A DNA stretch of 64,000 bases from Ascarosepion bandense (GCA_037127315.1 JBBBDQ010000445.1:2616001-2680000); one strand, 5' to 3'. Shown: positions 30,646 to 41,134, numbered from the stretch's first letter. Numbers and translations are program-made. Notes: a model not told the origin generated them from the sequence alone.

Positions 30646-31512
30646 TTATTATTATTATTATTATTATTACGGTTGTAATTATTGTTATTGCTTTTACTAT
30701 TATGATTATTGTTGTTGTTATTATTAATATTGTTATTATTGCTATCATTGTTAATAATAGTGTTATTATTGTTATTGTTGTTGTTGATATTTTTATTACT
30801 ATTGTTATTATTATTATTATTGATATTATTATTGTTGTTCTTGGTGTAGCTGTTGTTATTATTATTGTTGTTATTGTTGTTAATATTGTTGTTGTCATCG
30901 TTATTATTAATATTGTGCTTGTTATTATTATTGGCATCATTATTATTTTTGTTGTTAATGTAGTTGCTGCTATTATTATTATTATTGTTATTATTATTAT
31001 TATTATTGTTATTATTATTGTTATTATTGTTGTTGTTGTTGCTATCATTGTTATTATTATTATTATTGCTGCTGATATTATTGTAGTTTTTTTACTGTTA
31101 TTGATATTATTATTGTTATTCTTACTGTTGCTGTTGTTATTATTATTGTTGTTATTACTATTGTTAAAATTATTGTTGTTGCCATTGTTATTGATGTTAT
31201 TATTACTATTATTATTATTGTTCTTGATATTATTATTGTTGTTATTATTATTGGTACTATTATTATTTTTGTTCGTATTTTAGTTGTTATTTTTATTACT
31301 ATTATTATTGTCGTTGTTATTATATTATTTTTATTATTAGTGTTATTCTTGTTGTTGTTGCTATCATTGTTATTATTATTGTTGTTTTTATTGTTATTGT
31401 TATTATTAATATTGATATTATTATTGTTGTTCTTAGTGTTGCTGATGTTATTATTATTATTGTTGTTATTATTATTGGTATTATTGTTACTCTTGTCATC
31501 ATCGTTATTATT
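30644..31512. repeat. Long imperfect (TTA/TTG)n tract, about 870 bp
   Basis: Imperfect trinucleotide array. Its period of 3 gives long open frames: a 232-codon Ile/Val/Leu frame on the plus strand and Asn- or Thr/Ile-rich frames on the minus strand. These are composition artefacts, not genes. Probably expanded LINE-C tail. Confidence 0.9.
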
Positions 31513-32072
31513 ATGTTGTCATTTTTCATCATATTTAAATTTCTGCTATGGTCGCACTACCTACCAAGTCTGCAGGAAAACCTAAGGCAGGTCGTGGTGT
31601 GTTGTTGGCTCCATTTCATGTTTTTTTTTTTCTATCTTCCCCATCATCTCTATCGTTACATAGACAAAGTTCTCTTTAGTGTGTGGGCTGTACTTAATAT
31701 GACATTTTTTTGTATATCTCTTAAGCTGGGGTTTCCAGGGATTCTTTCAATGTGTTGTTTTGTTCCATCTTTTATCATTCCAAGTGCACCTACTATCACT
31801 GTCACGATTCCTGTTTTCAATTTCCACATATTTTTCTATTTCAATTTCCAAGTCTTTATATTTTGACAATTTTTCGAATTCCTTGGTTGCTATGTTAGAA
31901 TCCGCTGGACAAACCGTATCAATTAATAAGGAAGTTTTTTTTCTTTCTGGTTTTTAACAATAATGTCCAGCCTATTTGCTTCAATTTTTCTGTCTGTGTA
32001 GATGGTGTAATCCCATAGAATGGTGACATCTTCTATTTCTGTAACCGGTGCTGGGTGATGTTCATACCAGTG
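31513..32072 (-). mobile_element. LINE-C 3' end, copy 3
   Basis: Contains 3' UTR plus the endonuclease-like coding (complement of the CTGGACAAACCGTATCAATT block) and extends further 5' than copy 1, to the TCTATTTCTGTAACCGGTGC block. Confidence 0.7.
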
Positions 32073-32089
32073 TTTGTTTACATATTTTC

Positions 32090-32130
<41 letters not shown>
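32090..32130. repeat. (TTA)n, tail of LINE-C copy 4
   Basis: Pure TTA array. Confidence 0.85.
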
Positions 32131-32664
32131 TTTTATCATAATTCGACTTCTGCTATGGTCGCACTACCTACCAAGTCTGTGGAAAGAACTAAGGCAGGTT
32201 GAGGTGTGTTGTTATGACTCCATTTCATGTTTTTTTTTATCTTCCATAACATCCTTAGCGTTACATAGACAAAGTTCTTCTTAGTGTGTGGGCTGTACTT
32301 AATAAGACAATTTTTGTATATCTCTTAAGCTGGGGTTTCCAGGGATTCTTTCAATGTGTTTTTTGTTGCATTTTTTATCATTCCAAGTGCACCTACTATC
32401 ACTGGTACGATTCTTGTTTTCAATTTCCACATTTTTTTCTATTTCAATTTCCAGGTCTTTATATTTTGACAATTTTTCAAATTCTTTGGTTGCTATCTTA
32501 CAATCCGCTGGACAAACCATATCAATTAATAGGCAAGTTTTTTTCTTTGTGGTTTTTAATGTCCGGCTTATTTGCTTCAGTTTACCTGTCAGTGTAGATG
32601 GTGTAATCCTATAGATTAGTGACATCTTCTATTTCTGTAACCGGTGCTGGGTGATGTTCATACA
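32126..32664 (-). mobile_element. LINE-C 3' end, copy 4
   Basis: Minus-strand peptide: KKTCLLIDMVCPADCKIATK, EFEKLSKYKDLEIEIEK, then after a frame change IERIPGNPSLRDIQK. Stops and frame changes make it non-coding today. The closing IPGN...IQK block supports the R4-type comparison. Confidence 0.65.
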
Positions 32665-32971
32665 TATCATTATTATTATTGTTATTAATATTATTATTGT
32701 TGTAATTATTATTGGTACTATTATTATTTTTGTCTGTATTGTAGTTGTTATTTTTATTACTATTATTATTGTTATTATTAGTGTTATTATTGTTGTTGTT
32801 TCTATCATCGTTATTATTATTGTTGTTATTGTTGTTGCTGATATTATTATTGTTGTTTTTATTGTTGTTATTATTATTATTATTAATATTATTATTGTTG
32901 TTCTTAGCGTTGCTGATGTTATTATTATTATTGTTATTATTTTTGTTAATATTGTTGCTCTTGCCATCATC

Positions 32972-33022
<51 letters not shown>

Positions 33023-33042
33023 GTTATTATTATTGTTTTTGG
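32665..33042. repeat. Imperfect (TTA/TTG)n tract
   Basis: About 380 bp, same nature as 30644-31512; yields Asn-rich and Ile/Leu-rich artefact frames. Confidence 0.9.
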
Positions 33043-33046
33043 TTAT

Positions 33047-33163
33047 GCTTACAGCACTTGGCATTCCCAAGCGGTCACCCATCTAAGTACGGGCCAGTCT
33101 GAACGTTGCATAACTTCGGTGATCGGAGAAGAACCGGTGTATTCAACGCGATATGACGTAAGC
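33047..33163 (-). rRNA. 5S rRNA-like sequence, 117 nt
   Basis: The minus strand starts GCTTACGTC and carries the CACCGGTTCTTCTCCGATCA region, the box A region (GAAGTTATGCAACG) and box C (TAGATGGGTGACCGC then TTGGGAATGCC), ending TGTAAGC. Helix I pairs GCTTACG with TGTAAGC. This is full length for a 5S gene. There is no T-run after the 3' end for pol III termination and there are several changes in conserved loops, so it is more likely a pseudogene or 5S-derived SINE head than an active gene. Confidence 0.7.
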
Positions 33164-33174
33164 GTTTTTGATGG

Positions 33175-33366
33175 ATGTGCGTTGTGGTGCAGTTGATTTC
33201 TCGGAACGAGAAATCGGGGAGCCGAGTTCGAATTCCGGTTGAATGCCCTGCAGTCACTTACGCGTAAATACCACTGGGAAAGGCATTAATCAGTCCATTC
33301 TCTCCAGTTATGGGCTAAATAACAGGACAGATTGGGTTCTATAGCCTTGGCTGGCAACCAGCCTAC
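33175..33366 (+). mobile_element. SINE-1, 3'-truncated, head-to-head with 5S
   Basis: tRNA-like head GTGCGTTGTGGTGCAGTTG, box B intact, body to GGCTGGCAACCAGCCTAC, then lost. Its start lies about 11 bp from the 5' end of the 5S-like sequence, in the opposite direction. Confidence 0.75.
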
Positions 33367-33790
33367 TAGAGCACATAGTTGTAGGATAACTAAAGAGAAA
33401 ATGCCTACGTAAGCGCTGTGGATATCATCCAGGGCACAATGAAAGTAATAATATCACTGTTGGCCCTCCACTGCATCCCTGACTGTCTTTGGCAAGTCTC
33501 GCCTAAGTCGTGCCACCGGACCCAGATGGAATGGGAAGAGAGAGTGAAGCTGACGACTGTGCGCAACTCTCCCTCACTTAAATCTAATTAAAAGCGCAAG
33601 TCATGACTTCTACCTGGAAGTCGTGGTCTTCCTCGCCTACGAGGGACGAACATCATCATTGTTGTTATTATTATTGTTGTTATTGTTTTTTATTCTCATT
33701 CTTCATTTTATTGGTATTATTATTGTTGTTTTTCTTATTCTACCTGTTGTTAATATTATTATTGTTGTTGCTATAATTTGTATTAATTTT
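33367..33790. other. Unassigned repeat-like segment and TTG/TTA tract
   Basis: 33367-33650 is moderately GC-rich and ends CTACGAGGGACGAACATCAT; probably another SINE tail, but no head is visible. 33656-33790 is imperfect TTA/TTG. Confidence 0.4.
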
Positions 33791-33795
33791 TATTA

Positions 33796-33958
33796 CTAGC
33801 AGTATAGCCCGGCTTATAGTACAACATATATAGTACAACTGTGTACAACTGTGTAAATTTTCAAGAAAATCGGTTCAGCTGTTTCGGAGTCTATAGGTAA
33901 CGGAAACACAGACACACACACATACACACACACTGAGACAAAGTTCCATTTATAAATA

Positions 33959-33963
<5 letters not shown>
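33796..33963 (-). mobile_element. Helitron-like remnant, internally deleted
   Basis: CTAG at 33796 and the start of the hairpin (AGCAGTATAGCCCGGC), then a jump to the 5' region (CGGTTCAGCTGTTTCGGAG and CATTTATAAATAAG). About 550 bp of body are missing. Confidence 0.65.

Positions 33964-34017
<54 letters not shown>
33964..34017. repeat. (TA)n microsatellite
   Basis: Pure TA array. Confidence 0.95.
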
Positions 34018-34022
<5 letters not shown>

Positions 34023-34243
34023 TCCGGTATATATCAAAAGGGAACACAAAACGTCTTATCCAGAGATTAAACTCAGCTCACTGATACCATTTCATGATTT
34101 ATTTAAATCCTAAGTCAATGTATTATTCCTTTAAACTTGCTTTGGAATCTTCACCTCTAGTGAGTTGGAAATGATAAATTTAACCTGTGTGCTAAGGTGT
34201 AGGTCAATAGTTTCGAGATCTATATTCCAGACAATTCTAAAGT

Positions 34244-34528
34244 TAAGTGCCATACGTGAAACACGCTTGGAGGATCATGTCTAGAAAGAGACATGACTGA
34301 CTGGGCAGAAGTTTATCCCGCAGTAGGTTGCCATTGCTTTCTGCTCTAGATTGCTTACCAGCCAAGGCTATAGAACCCAATCTGTCCTGCTATTTAACCC
34401 ATAACTGGAAGGAAGAGACGGATTCTTTCCCAAGGGTATTTGCGCGTAAGTGAATACAATGGATTCACCTGGAATTCGAACTCGGCTCCCCGGCTTCTCG
34501 TTCCGAGCCGATATCAACTGTACCACAG
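34244..34528 (-). mobile_element. SINE-1, near full length
   Basis: Reverse complement shows head, box B (GAGTTCGAATTCCAG), body and AAGTGCCATACGTG-type end. Confidence 0.8.
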
Positions 34529-35220
34529 TCAGGCCTGCTTATTATCAATAGTTTTAGAAAGAGGGGATGGCCAGCTCCGACATAAAATGAACGTTCAAAA
34601 GTCAGGAATTTCATGAAGAACTATCATTATCAAATAAAAAGCTATCTCTGTCACAGGGCAGATCCTAATCCCAAACTAATCCCATTCCTAATCCCATTCC
34701 TAATCCCAAACACTAGGGTTTGGTTTCAAAGTATTGACAGATTAGACCGGCGTAAAAAAAAAATAATGTTTTTTTCCAAACACAAGTCGGGAATATATTT
34801 GCGAAGCCCTTTGCTTTATCACTTCTTGAGCCTTTTACTTAAAAGGCATACCAATGCCTGACTTTCGGCGCAGCTTATCTGGGAAGGGTGTGAAAAATCT
34901 TGGAAGTGATGATACAGTGAAATGGCTTCAGATTTTTTGTCAAGGAGAAACAATGCGCAACGTAAAAACACTGGCACAACTTACTCTTATCGTGCGAGTA
35001 AACAGACAGACATATTTTTACTGTATTGGTCATACCTATGAAAAATATTAATATAGATACCCGATACCTAAGGATTAAATACGCAACACCTAAGGATTAA
35101 ATACGCAATACCTAAGGATTAAATACGCAACACCTAAGGATTAAAATGAATATTTAAAAATGAAAATTTTTCTTGAAGTTTTTATTTTAGTTTTGATTTG
35201 AAACTAATAGATTAAATTTA
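34529..35220. other. Unassigned sequence with a 22-bp tandem array
   Basis: 35060-35145 is four units of CCTAAGGATTAAATACGCAA(CA). A 65-codon ORF at 34854-35051 has mixed composition but no recognised family. A short repeat of CTAATCCCATTC lies near 34675-34705. Confidence 0.5.
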
Positions 35221-35239
35221 ATATTTCTAATAAGCAAAA

Positions 35240-35830
35240 TCTTCTTCTATGTGTCTTGTCCTTTCAGGACGTAGGCGATCATGGCCTTCCACATCTCCCT
35301 ATCCCTGGTAGCTCTTAGCACGCTTTCTCCTGTTACACCACGCAACCCTCGTTCTATCATCCACCTGATCAGGTCCTTCAAATATGTTATCCGCTGATTT
35401 CCTCTGTCTCCTTTTCTCTCTTTCTAGCCTGTCAGTATTAGGTTCTCCAAGCCTTCCTTCCTCATTGCATGTCCCGGGAACTTTAGTTATCTCTTCCTGA
35501 TGCTCAGTATTAATTTCCTTTTCGTCTTCATCCTTTCCAAAACCTCATCATTGCTCACATGCTCGATCCATGATATTCGCAGCATCCTTCTGTAAAACCA
35601 CATTTCAGTTGCTTCAAGTTTTTCCTTCATCTTTGACGAGATTGTCCGGCATTCACTGCCGTATTGAAGAACTGATATCAAATAGTAATCCAGCACTTTT
35701 GTTTCTAGTGAAATTGTCCTGTTTCTTAATACTTTACTTAGCTTCTGGGACGCGTCTTTTGCCATGCCAATTCACCTTCGGATCTCTGTGTCGCCCTTTC
35801 CGTCTTCTGTTAGAAAATTTCCCAGGTATT
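35240..35830 (-). pseudogene. LINE-B ORF2 C-terminal region
   Basis: Minus strand, from the array outward: AKDASQKLSKVLRNRTISLE then VLDYYLISVLQYGSECRTIS, MKEKLEATEMWFYRRMLRI, HVSNDEVLERMKTKRKL, then MRKEGLENLILTG and GLRGVTGESVLRATRDREMW before the end. This is the thumb/C-terminal part of an endonuclease/reverse-transcriptase non-LTR element common in invertebrates; I do not fix the clade. Interrupted by stops. It is continuous with the tandem array at 35822-36960. Confidence 0.7.
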
Positions 35831-36960
35831 TAAGTTTTTGTACCTGCTTGATTTTAATATCCTCCACCTGTATTTGGCATTTTGGGCCCCTCTTTTTACT
35901 GATGACCATTCATTCAGTTTTCATGTAGTTTATATGTAGTCCTTTCTTTTTGCTTTCTGTAGCTATCTTCTCTAGGCCTCGTAGATTCCTTTCCGTGTCT
36001 TGTTTGATTTTAGTATCTCCAGTCTGTAGTTGGCATTCTGGGCTCCTCTTTTTACTGATGACCATTCATTCAGTTTTCTTGTAGTTTATATGTAGTCCTT
36101 TCTTTTTGCTTTCTGTAGCTATCTTCTCTAGGCCTCGTAGATTCCTTTCCGTGTCTTGTTTGATTTTAGTATCTCCAGTCTGTAGTTGGCATTTTGGGCT
36201 CCTCTTTTTACTGATGACCATTCATTCAGTTTTCTTGTAGTTTATATGTAGTCCTTTCTTTTTGCTTTCTGTAGCTATCTTCTCTAGGCCTCGTAGATTC
36301 CTTTCCGTGTCTTGTTTGATTTTAGTATCTCCAGTCTGTAGTTGGCATTTTGGGCTCCTCTTTTTACTGATGACCATTCATTCAGTTTTCTTGTAGTTTA
36401 TATGTAGTCCTTTCTTTTTGCTTTCTGTAGCTATCTTCTCTAGGCCTCGTAGATTCCTTTCCGTGTCTTGTTTGATTTTAGTATCTCCAGTCTGTAGTTG
36501 GCATTTTGGGCTCCTCTTTTTACTGATGACCATTCATTCAGTTTTCTTGTAGTTTATATGTAGTCCTTTCTTTTTGCTTTCTGTAGCTATCTTCTCTAGG
36601 CCTCGTAGATTCCTTTCCGTGTCTTGTTTGATTTTAGTATCTCCAGTCTGTAGTTGGCATTTTGGGCCCCTCTTTTTACTGATGACCATTCATTCAGTTT
36701 TCATGTAGTTTATATATAGTCCTTTCTTTTTGCTTTCTGTAGCTACTTTCTCTAGGCCTCGTAGATTCCTTTCCGTGTCTTGTTTGATTTTAGTATCTCC
36801 AGTCTGTAGTTGGCATTTTGGGCTCCTCTTTTTACTGATGACCATTCATTCAGTTTTCTTGCAGTTTATTTGTAGTCCTTTTTTTTTTCACTCTCTTCAG
36901 CTAACTTCTGTGGGAGGTCTTGTAGTTTCCTTTCTGTGTCTGCTATCAGCACTGTATCAT
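35822..36960 (-). repeat. 156-bp tandem array inside LINE-B coding, about seven units
   Basis: Marker CCTCGTAGATTCC recurs at 35977, 36133, 36289, 36445, 36601 and 36757, exactly 156 bp apart. 156 bp is 52 codons, so the array keeps frame. Each minus-strand unit reads ERNLRGLEKIATESKKKGLH, INYKKTE, stop, MVISKKRSPKCQLQTG, DTKIKQ. A TGA replaces one codon in every unit, so the stop pre-dates amplification. Units are nearly identical, implying recent expansion. Confidence 0.9.
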
Positions 36961-36990
36961 CTGCGGACTTTATGATTTGAATTGATTTAA

Positions 36991-37680
36991 TTTTCTTTTG
37001 CTAAAATAGCTGATTAGAACCCTGTCTTTAGTTGTCTTTTATTGCAATGTTTTTCTCTTTATTAAAAAATCTTCCAAAAATAAAGTATACATTTCTGAAA
37101 CTTTATTTAAGGAATATTAGCTGATTTAAGGTATAATTAATCTGATTTTAAACAAATATTATTTATTTTAAGTTTAAAATATCACAGAAGTAGATTTTTA
37201 ACACAGCAGTAGCTGTTTATTTAAACTGTTGACATGTTTGATATTTTGACAGATTGATGTGTATATAATATATAATATTGTTCTAGGGGTGCTTTATCTG
37301 TAAAAATGACTGAATAATATGGGTGCCTTTTTTATATCATTTTTGAATACTCAGTAATCTCAAACATTTAAGAAAATAGTCTCCTTAATCTAATGTTTCT
37401 TAAAGATTTTTTTTTATTTCTAAATATCGTTTACTTTAGCTATTTGCGCCATTTATCAGCACATTGTTATTCTGTTTGTTAAAAAAATTCTCAAAAATTA
37501 AATACAATTTTATTTGAGACACATTTGCTGATTTAAAATTTAATTAATCTGATTTGAAACAAATATTACTTATTTTTATCTGAAAATATTACATTTTTTA
37601 ATACGACAGCAGGTGTTTATTTAAGATGTTGACAGCTTGACTAACAGACGGAAGTTTATCTAAAATTTTTCTGTAATGAA
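36991..37680. other. AT-rich DNA with a diverged duplication
   Basis: About 37040-37265 and 37450-37650 share CTGATTT...AATTAATCTGATTT and the CTGTTTATTTAA...GTTGACA ending. 45340-45540 looks like an inverted relative. No coding seen. Confidence 0.45.
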
Positions 37681-37683
37681 CAT

Positions 37684-38060
37684 ACCTGAAATAATTACTT
37701 GAAGTAGTTTTATATTATTATGAAGTAATAAACAGATCCCCCTTTAATTATTACTTAATAATATAATACATATCTTCTTCCTCTAGCTATGAGTCAAATA
37801 ATAGGACAGATTGGGTTCTATAGCCTTGGCTGGTAACCAGTCTACCGCAGAAAGCAATGGCAACATACTGCGGATTAATCTTTTGCCCAGTCATGTTTCT
37901 TTCGAGACATGATCGCCCAAAAGCGTGTATCACGTATGACACTTAACTGACTGACTGAATATAATAGTTGGAATCATGATTAAGGTTTTCACTGGACATA
38001 AAGTGGGGGATCAGTTTTCTATTGTTATGAAGTAATAAACTGATCCCCCACGAATTATTA
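37684..38060 (+). mobile_element. Headless SINE-1 flanked by hairpin linkers
   Basis: 37711-37748 is the right half of the hairpin linker. 37780-37957 is the SINE-1 body/tail (GGACAGATTGGGTTCTATAG to CTGACTGAATA). 38003-38051 is a complete hairpin: GTGGGGGATCAGTTT pairs with AAACTGATCCCCCAC. Confidence 0.75.
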
Positions 38061-38126
38061 CTTAATAATATAATGCATTTTCCCCCCTTCTTGGGTGTTC
38101 ATGTCTCTTTTAATCCATGACTAACT

Positions 38127-38440
38127 TTTTTTTAATCATATCACCCTGAGCAAGGCGATAAGGCCACTGATGCGCAGGGGGCTACGTAAGAGTAAAAAGA
38201 TTGGAAAAGAGAAAGCCGGAAACCACATCCTAAACAGGAAACAAGGGATGAGCCGCTTCACCTGTTCAATAGACGTGGGTGGAGTGTGAACCGGGCGATA
38301 GTTTAGTCTACCTACTCCAATTGGAAATTAAAGAAAAATAAAGAAAAGAGTGAAAAGATTGGAAAAGAGAAAACCGGAAACCGCATCCTAAACAGGGAAC
38401 AAGGGATGAACCTCTACACCTGTTCAATAGACGTGGGTGG
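38127..38440 (-). mobile_element. LINE-A 3' UTR, two 150-bp units
   Basis: Poly-T, inverse of the conserved end (GAGCAAGGCGATAAGGCCAC), then two tandem units as in 1930-2445. Confidence 0.75.
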
Positions 38441-38658
38441 AAGATTTTCCCACAGTAGGTTTCAATTTCCTTCTACTGTAGATTGGTTGGTAACCAAGGC
38501 TATAGAAACCAGTCTGTCTTGTCATTAAACCCATAGATGGAGGAAGAAGAGATGGATTAATTCCTTTTCCAAAGGTATTTGTGCGTAAGTGAATGAAACA
38601 AATTCGACTAGAATTCGAACTCAGTTCTCTGATTTCTCATTCCGAATAGATATCCATT
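38441..38658 (-). mobile_element. SINE-1, tail-truncated
   Basis: Diverged copy lacking the terminal part; head and box B remain recognisable at its right end. Confidence 0.65.
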
Positions 38659-38662
38659 TACA

Positions 38663-39287
38663 TTCAGTCAGTTAAGTACCATACGTAATACACGCTTTGG
38701 ACGATCATGTCTCCAAAGAGACATGACTGACTGGGCAGAAGATTATCCCGCAGTAGGTTGTCATTACTTTCTGCGGTAGACTGGTTACCAGCTAAGGCTA
38801 TAGAACCCAATCTGTCCTATTATTTGACTCATAGCTAGATGGGGAAGGGGAAGGGATGTATTATATTATTAAGTAGTAATTAGTGGGGGATCAGTTTATT
38901 ACTTTAAAACAATAGAAAACCGATCCCCCACTATATGCCCAGTAGAAACCTTAATCATATTTACAACTATTATATTCTGTCAGTCAGTTAAGTGCCATAC
39001 GTGAAACACGCTTGGGCGATCATGTCTCCAAAGAGACATGACTGACTGGGCAGAAGATTATCCCGCAGTAGGTTGTCATTACTTTCTGCGATAGACTGGT
39101 TGTCAACCAAAGCTACAAAACCCAATCTGTCCTGTTATTTAACCCATAACTGGAGGGAAGAGACGGATTAATACCTTTCCTAAGGGTTTTTGCGCGTAAG
39201 TGAATGCAACGAATTCAAATGAAATTCGAACTCGGCTCTCCGATTTTTCGTTCCGAGCCGATATCCACTGCACCACAACGCACATCC
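38663..39287 (-). mobile_element. SINE-1, hairpin, SINE-1 composite, inverted
   Basis: 38663-38850 is a headless SINE. 38881-38932 is the hairpin (GTGGGGGATCAGTTT / AAACCGATCCCCCAC). 38976-39287 is a full SINE-1 with box A and box B. Same order as 21831-22434 read on the other strand. Confidence 0.75.
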
Positions 39288-39384
39288 AATATTTACATTA
39301 CTACCTTAAAAAAAAAAGCTTACCATTATTAATTTTTTTTATAGAAGCTTACTGAAGTGTTATTTAATATCAGTTAAACTACAT

Positions 39385-39524
39385 AGCAGTGGATGCTGGA
39401 CGATCGCATCACATCAAATGTGGTTCTACAGAAGGATACTGAGAATATCATGGACTAAACACGTGAACAATGACGAGGTTTTTGAGAAAATGCTAACAAA
39501 ATGGACCCTTATATCCAGTATCGA
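39385..39524 (+). pseudogene. LINE-B ORF2 fragment, left part of an interrupted copy
   Basis: Reads SGCWTIASHQMWFYRRILRI, SWTKHVNNDEVFEKML, TKWTLIS, matching the C-terminal part of LINE-B. It is cut by an insertion at 39525 and resumes at 40636 with RKIQLNF, then a stop, then RHIMRKEGLENLILTG. Confidence 0.7.
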
Positions 39525-39852
39525 GGCTTTACATCAGGTTGAAACCTGTTCCCGTACGTTAAGCAACTTCGATCCTGGTCAGTACCTAGATGGGTGACCG
39601 CTTGGGAATAACAGGTGCTGTAAACTAGGATGTATGGTTGGTGTAACGGGTAATACCTCGGAATTGTTAATATGAGAGCCGAGTTCGAATTCTCGTTGGG
39701 CTCGTTATATTCACTTATGCACTAATGCTCTTGAGAAAGGTATGAATGCACTTCTCCTCTATCTATGGGTTAATTAGTAAAAATTCTATTACTGAAACCA
39801 TTATTATCTCAAGAAAAAAAACTGTATACAAAATATATAGATTTCGGCATTA

Positions 39853-40578
39853 TTAGGTTGCCCCCAGAAGTTCGTAAACACTTGCAAAAAACTGAAATTT
39901 TACTCGCCAAGTAATCTAAGGTTACCAGAAAACACTTGCAAAAAATTGAAATTTTACTCGCAAAAACAACAAAAATTATTGCTCAAAATAAAGACCATCA
40001 TTTTCCAAGACTTTCTGTCATCGATCTGAAAGCTTTTGGATCTGGTCAAAGTACCATTCAGTCGGCTTCGAATCAAAGAATTCTTGACACGCTTCCTCGA
40101 CTTCATCAAACTAGTCGAATCGTCGACCCTTCAGAAAATGTTGCATTAAGCGGAAAAGGCCATAATCTGATGGAGCACAGTCAGGACTGTAGGCTGGATG
40201 TGGCAGAATCTCAACGCCGTTCAGCTCTTCAAATTTGTCTTTGGTCTTCCTGGCGGTGTGTGGCTTGGCATTGTCCTGCTGCATCAAAGCGTGCTTTCGG
40301 TTGATCAGAGTCGGGTACTTTTGCTTCAACTTTTCGTAGACCCGCTCAAGTTGCAGACAGTAAAGTTCGGCACTGATGGCACGACCATTCGGAACCAACT
40401 CAAAATGCACGATTCCTTCAAAGTTCCACCAAACGCACAACATGACTTTCTTGCCGAATCGATCTTATTTTGGAACCGACGGTGTCTCTTGCCCTTTTTG
40501 AACCCATCGCTTGTCTCGATTGTGCTGGACCAGATCGACCCGTTTCGCAAGTGTTTACGAACTTTTGGGACAGCCTAA
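39853..40578 (-). mobile_element. Mariner element, internally deleted
   Basis: TA target duplication at 39851-39852 and 40579-40580. Inverted repeats: TTAGGTTGCCCCCAGAAG on the left and TTAGGCTGTCCCAAAAG on the right (complement), then both TTCGTAAACACTTGC. Length 726 bp against about 1.3 kb for intact mariners. A 38-bp direct duplication sits inside the left end (39888-39968). Confidence 0.85.
39990..40548 (-). pseudogene. Mariner transposase, N-terminus missing
   Basis: Minus strand: CETGRSGPAQSRQAMGSKRA near the right end, then (after a frame change) MLCVWWNFEGIVHFELVPNG, ALMQQDNAKPHTARKTKDK, FEELNGVEILPHPAYSPDCA, PSDYGLFRLMQHFLKGRRFD, and in a new frame DQIQKLSDRWQKVL to the C-terminus. 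The second catalytic Asp (QQDN) and third (APSDY) are present, 35 residues apart by my count. The helix-turn-helix domain and first catalytic Asp are absent. Inactive. Confidence 0.8.
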
Positions 40579-40635
40579 TAAATAACCCATAGAATTCTTG
40601 ATATGCCACAAAACAAAACCATCCAACCAATTAAC

Positions 40636-40760
40636 CCAGTATCGAAAGATACAGTTGAACTTTTAAAGACACATAATGAGGAAAGAGGGATTGGAAAATT
40701 TGATACTCACAGGACAACGAGGATAAAAAACGCAATGTATAAAATTCCTAGCGAGCTTCT
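40636..40760 (+). pseudogene. LINE-B ORF2 fragment, right part
   Basis: Continuation of 39385-39524 after the SINE insertion: RKIQLNF, stop, RHIMRKEGLENLILTGQRG, stop. Joined across the target duplication it matches the LINE-B order RKRQLKFLGHIMRKEGLENL. Confidence 0.65.
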
Positions 40761-40988
40761 GAAGGCGATTTAAGAAGAGGGCTGAGAAAATATAGCTGAA
40801 AGACAAACTATACTGAGAACTACAAGGGGTGGGAAGTGTTGGTGAGCCACGATCGCCCACGTTCTGAAGGGACACGGAAAATAGGAGAGGGAGAAAACTA
40901 AATAGTCGTATTGCCATCCAGTGATTAAGAGTTTAAAAAAATGAATTAACTTTTATTCACTTGCACACTCTTTCTCTCTCCCTGTCTG

Positions 40989-40990
<2 letters not shown>

Positions 40991-41034
<44 letters not shown>
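40991..41034. repeat. (CA)n microsatellite
   Basis: CA array. Confidence 0.95.
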
Positions 41035-41037
<3 letters not shown>

Positions 41038-41046
41038 TATGGGCAT

Positions 41047-41134
41047 GGCACCTTGACTTGGTCTAATGGTTAGCAACCTTGTCTCGCCAGAACAGTTACG
41101 ACTGAGTAATGAGTTCGATTCTCATTGGGTGCTC
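41047..41134 (+). mobile_element. tRNA-like head of another SINE family
   Basis: Acceptor GGCACCT pairs with GGGTGCT (two wobbles), box A region TTGGTCTAATGGTTAG, T arm ATGAG-TTCGATT-CTCAT. The anticodon arm is not convincing. It is followed by AATTTCGGCCTTGTGCCAC, a block whose inverse (TTGGCACAAGGCCAA) appears at 50360. Confidence 0.55.

Larger units (their letters stand above)
39525..40635 (+). mobile_element. 5S-headed, tRNA-bodied SINE with mariner inside
   Basis: Flanked by 10-bp target duplications CCAGTATCGA (39515-39524 and 40636-40645). The first bases are the 5' end of a 5S-like sequence (GGCTTTACA...). 39533-39626 follows with ACGTTAAGCAAC, CTAGATGGGTGACCGC, TTGGGAATAACAGG and TGTAAACT, with an internal deletion of about 20 bases. 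A diverged SINE-1-like tRNA module follows (39632-39775: box B GAGTTCGAATTCTC). The tail is split by the mariner element. Without mariner the insertion is about 383 bp. Confidence 0.7.

Noticed and set aside
30585..31283. 232-codon Ile/Val/Leu-rich ORF and opposite-strand Asn/Thr/Ile-rich ORFs
   Set aside because: They lie in an imperfect TTA/TTG trinucleotide tract, which keeps all frames open by composition alone.
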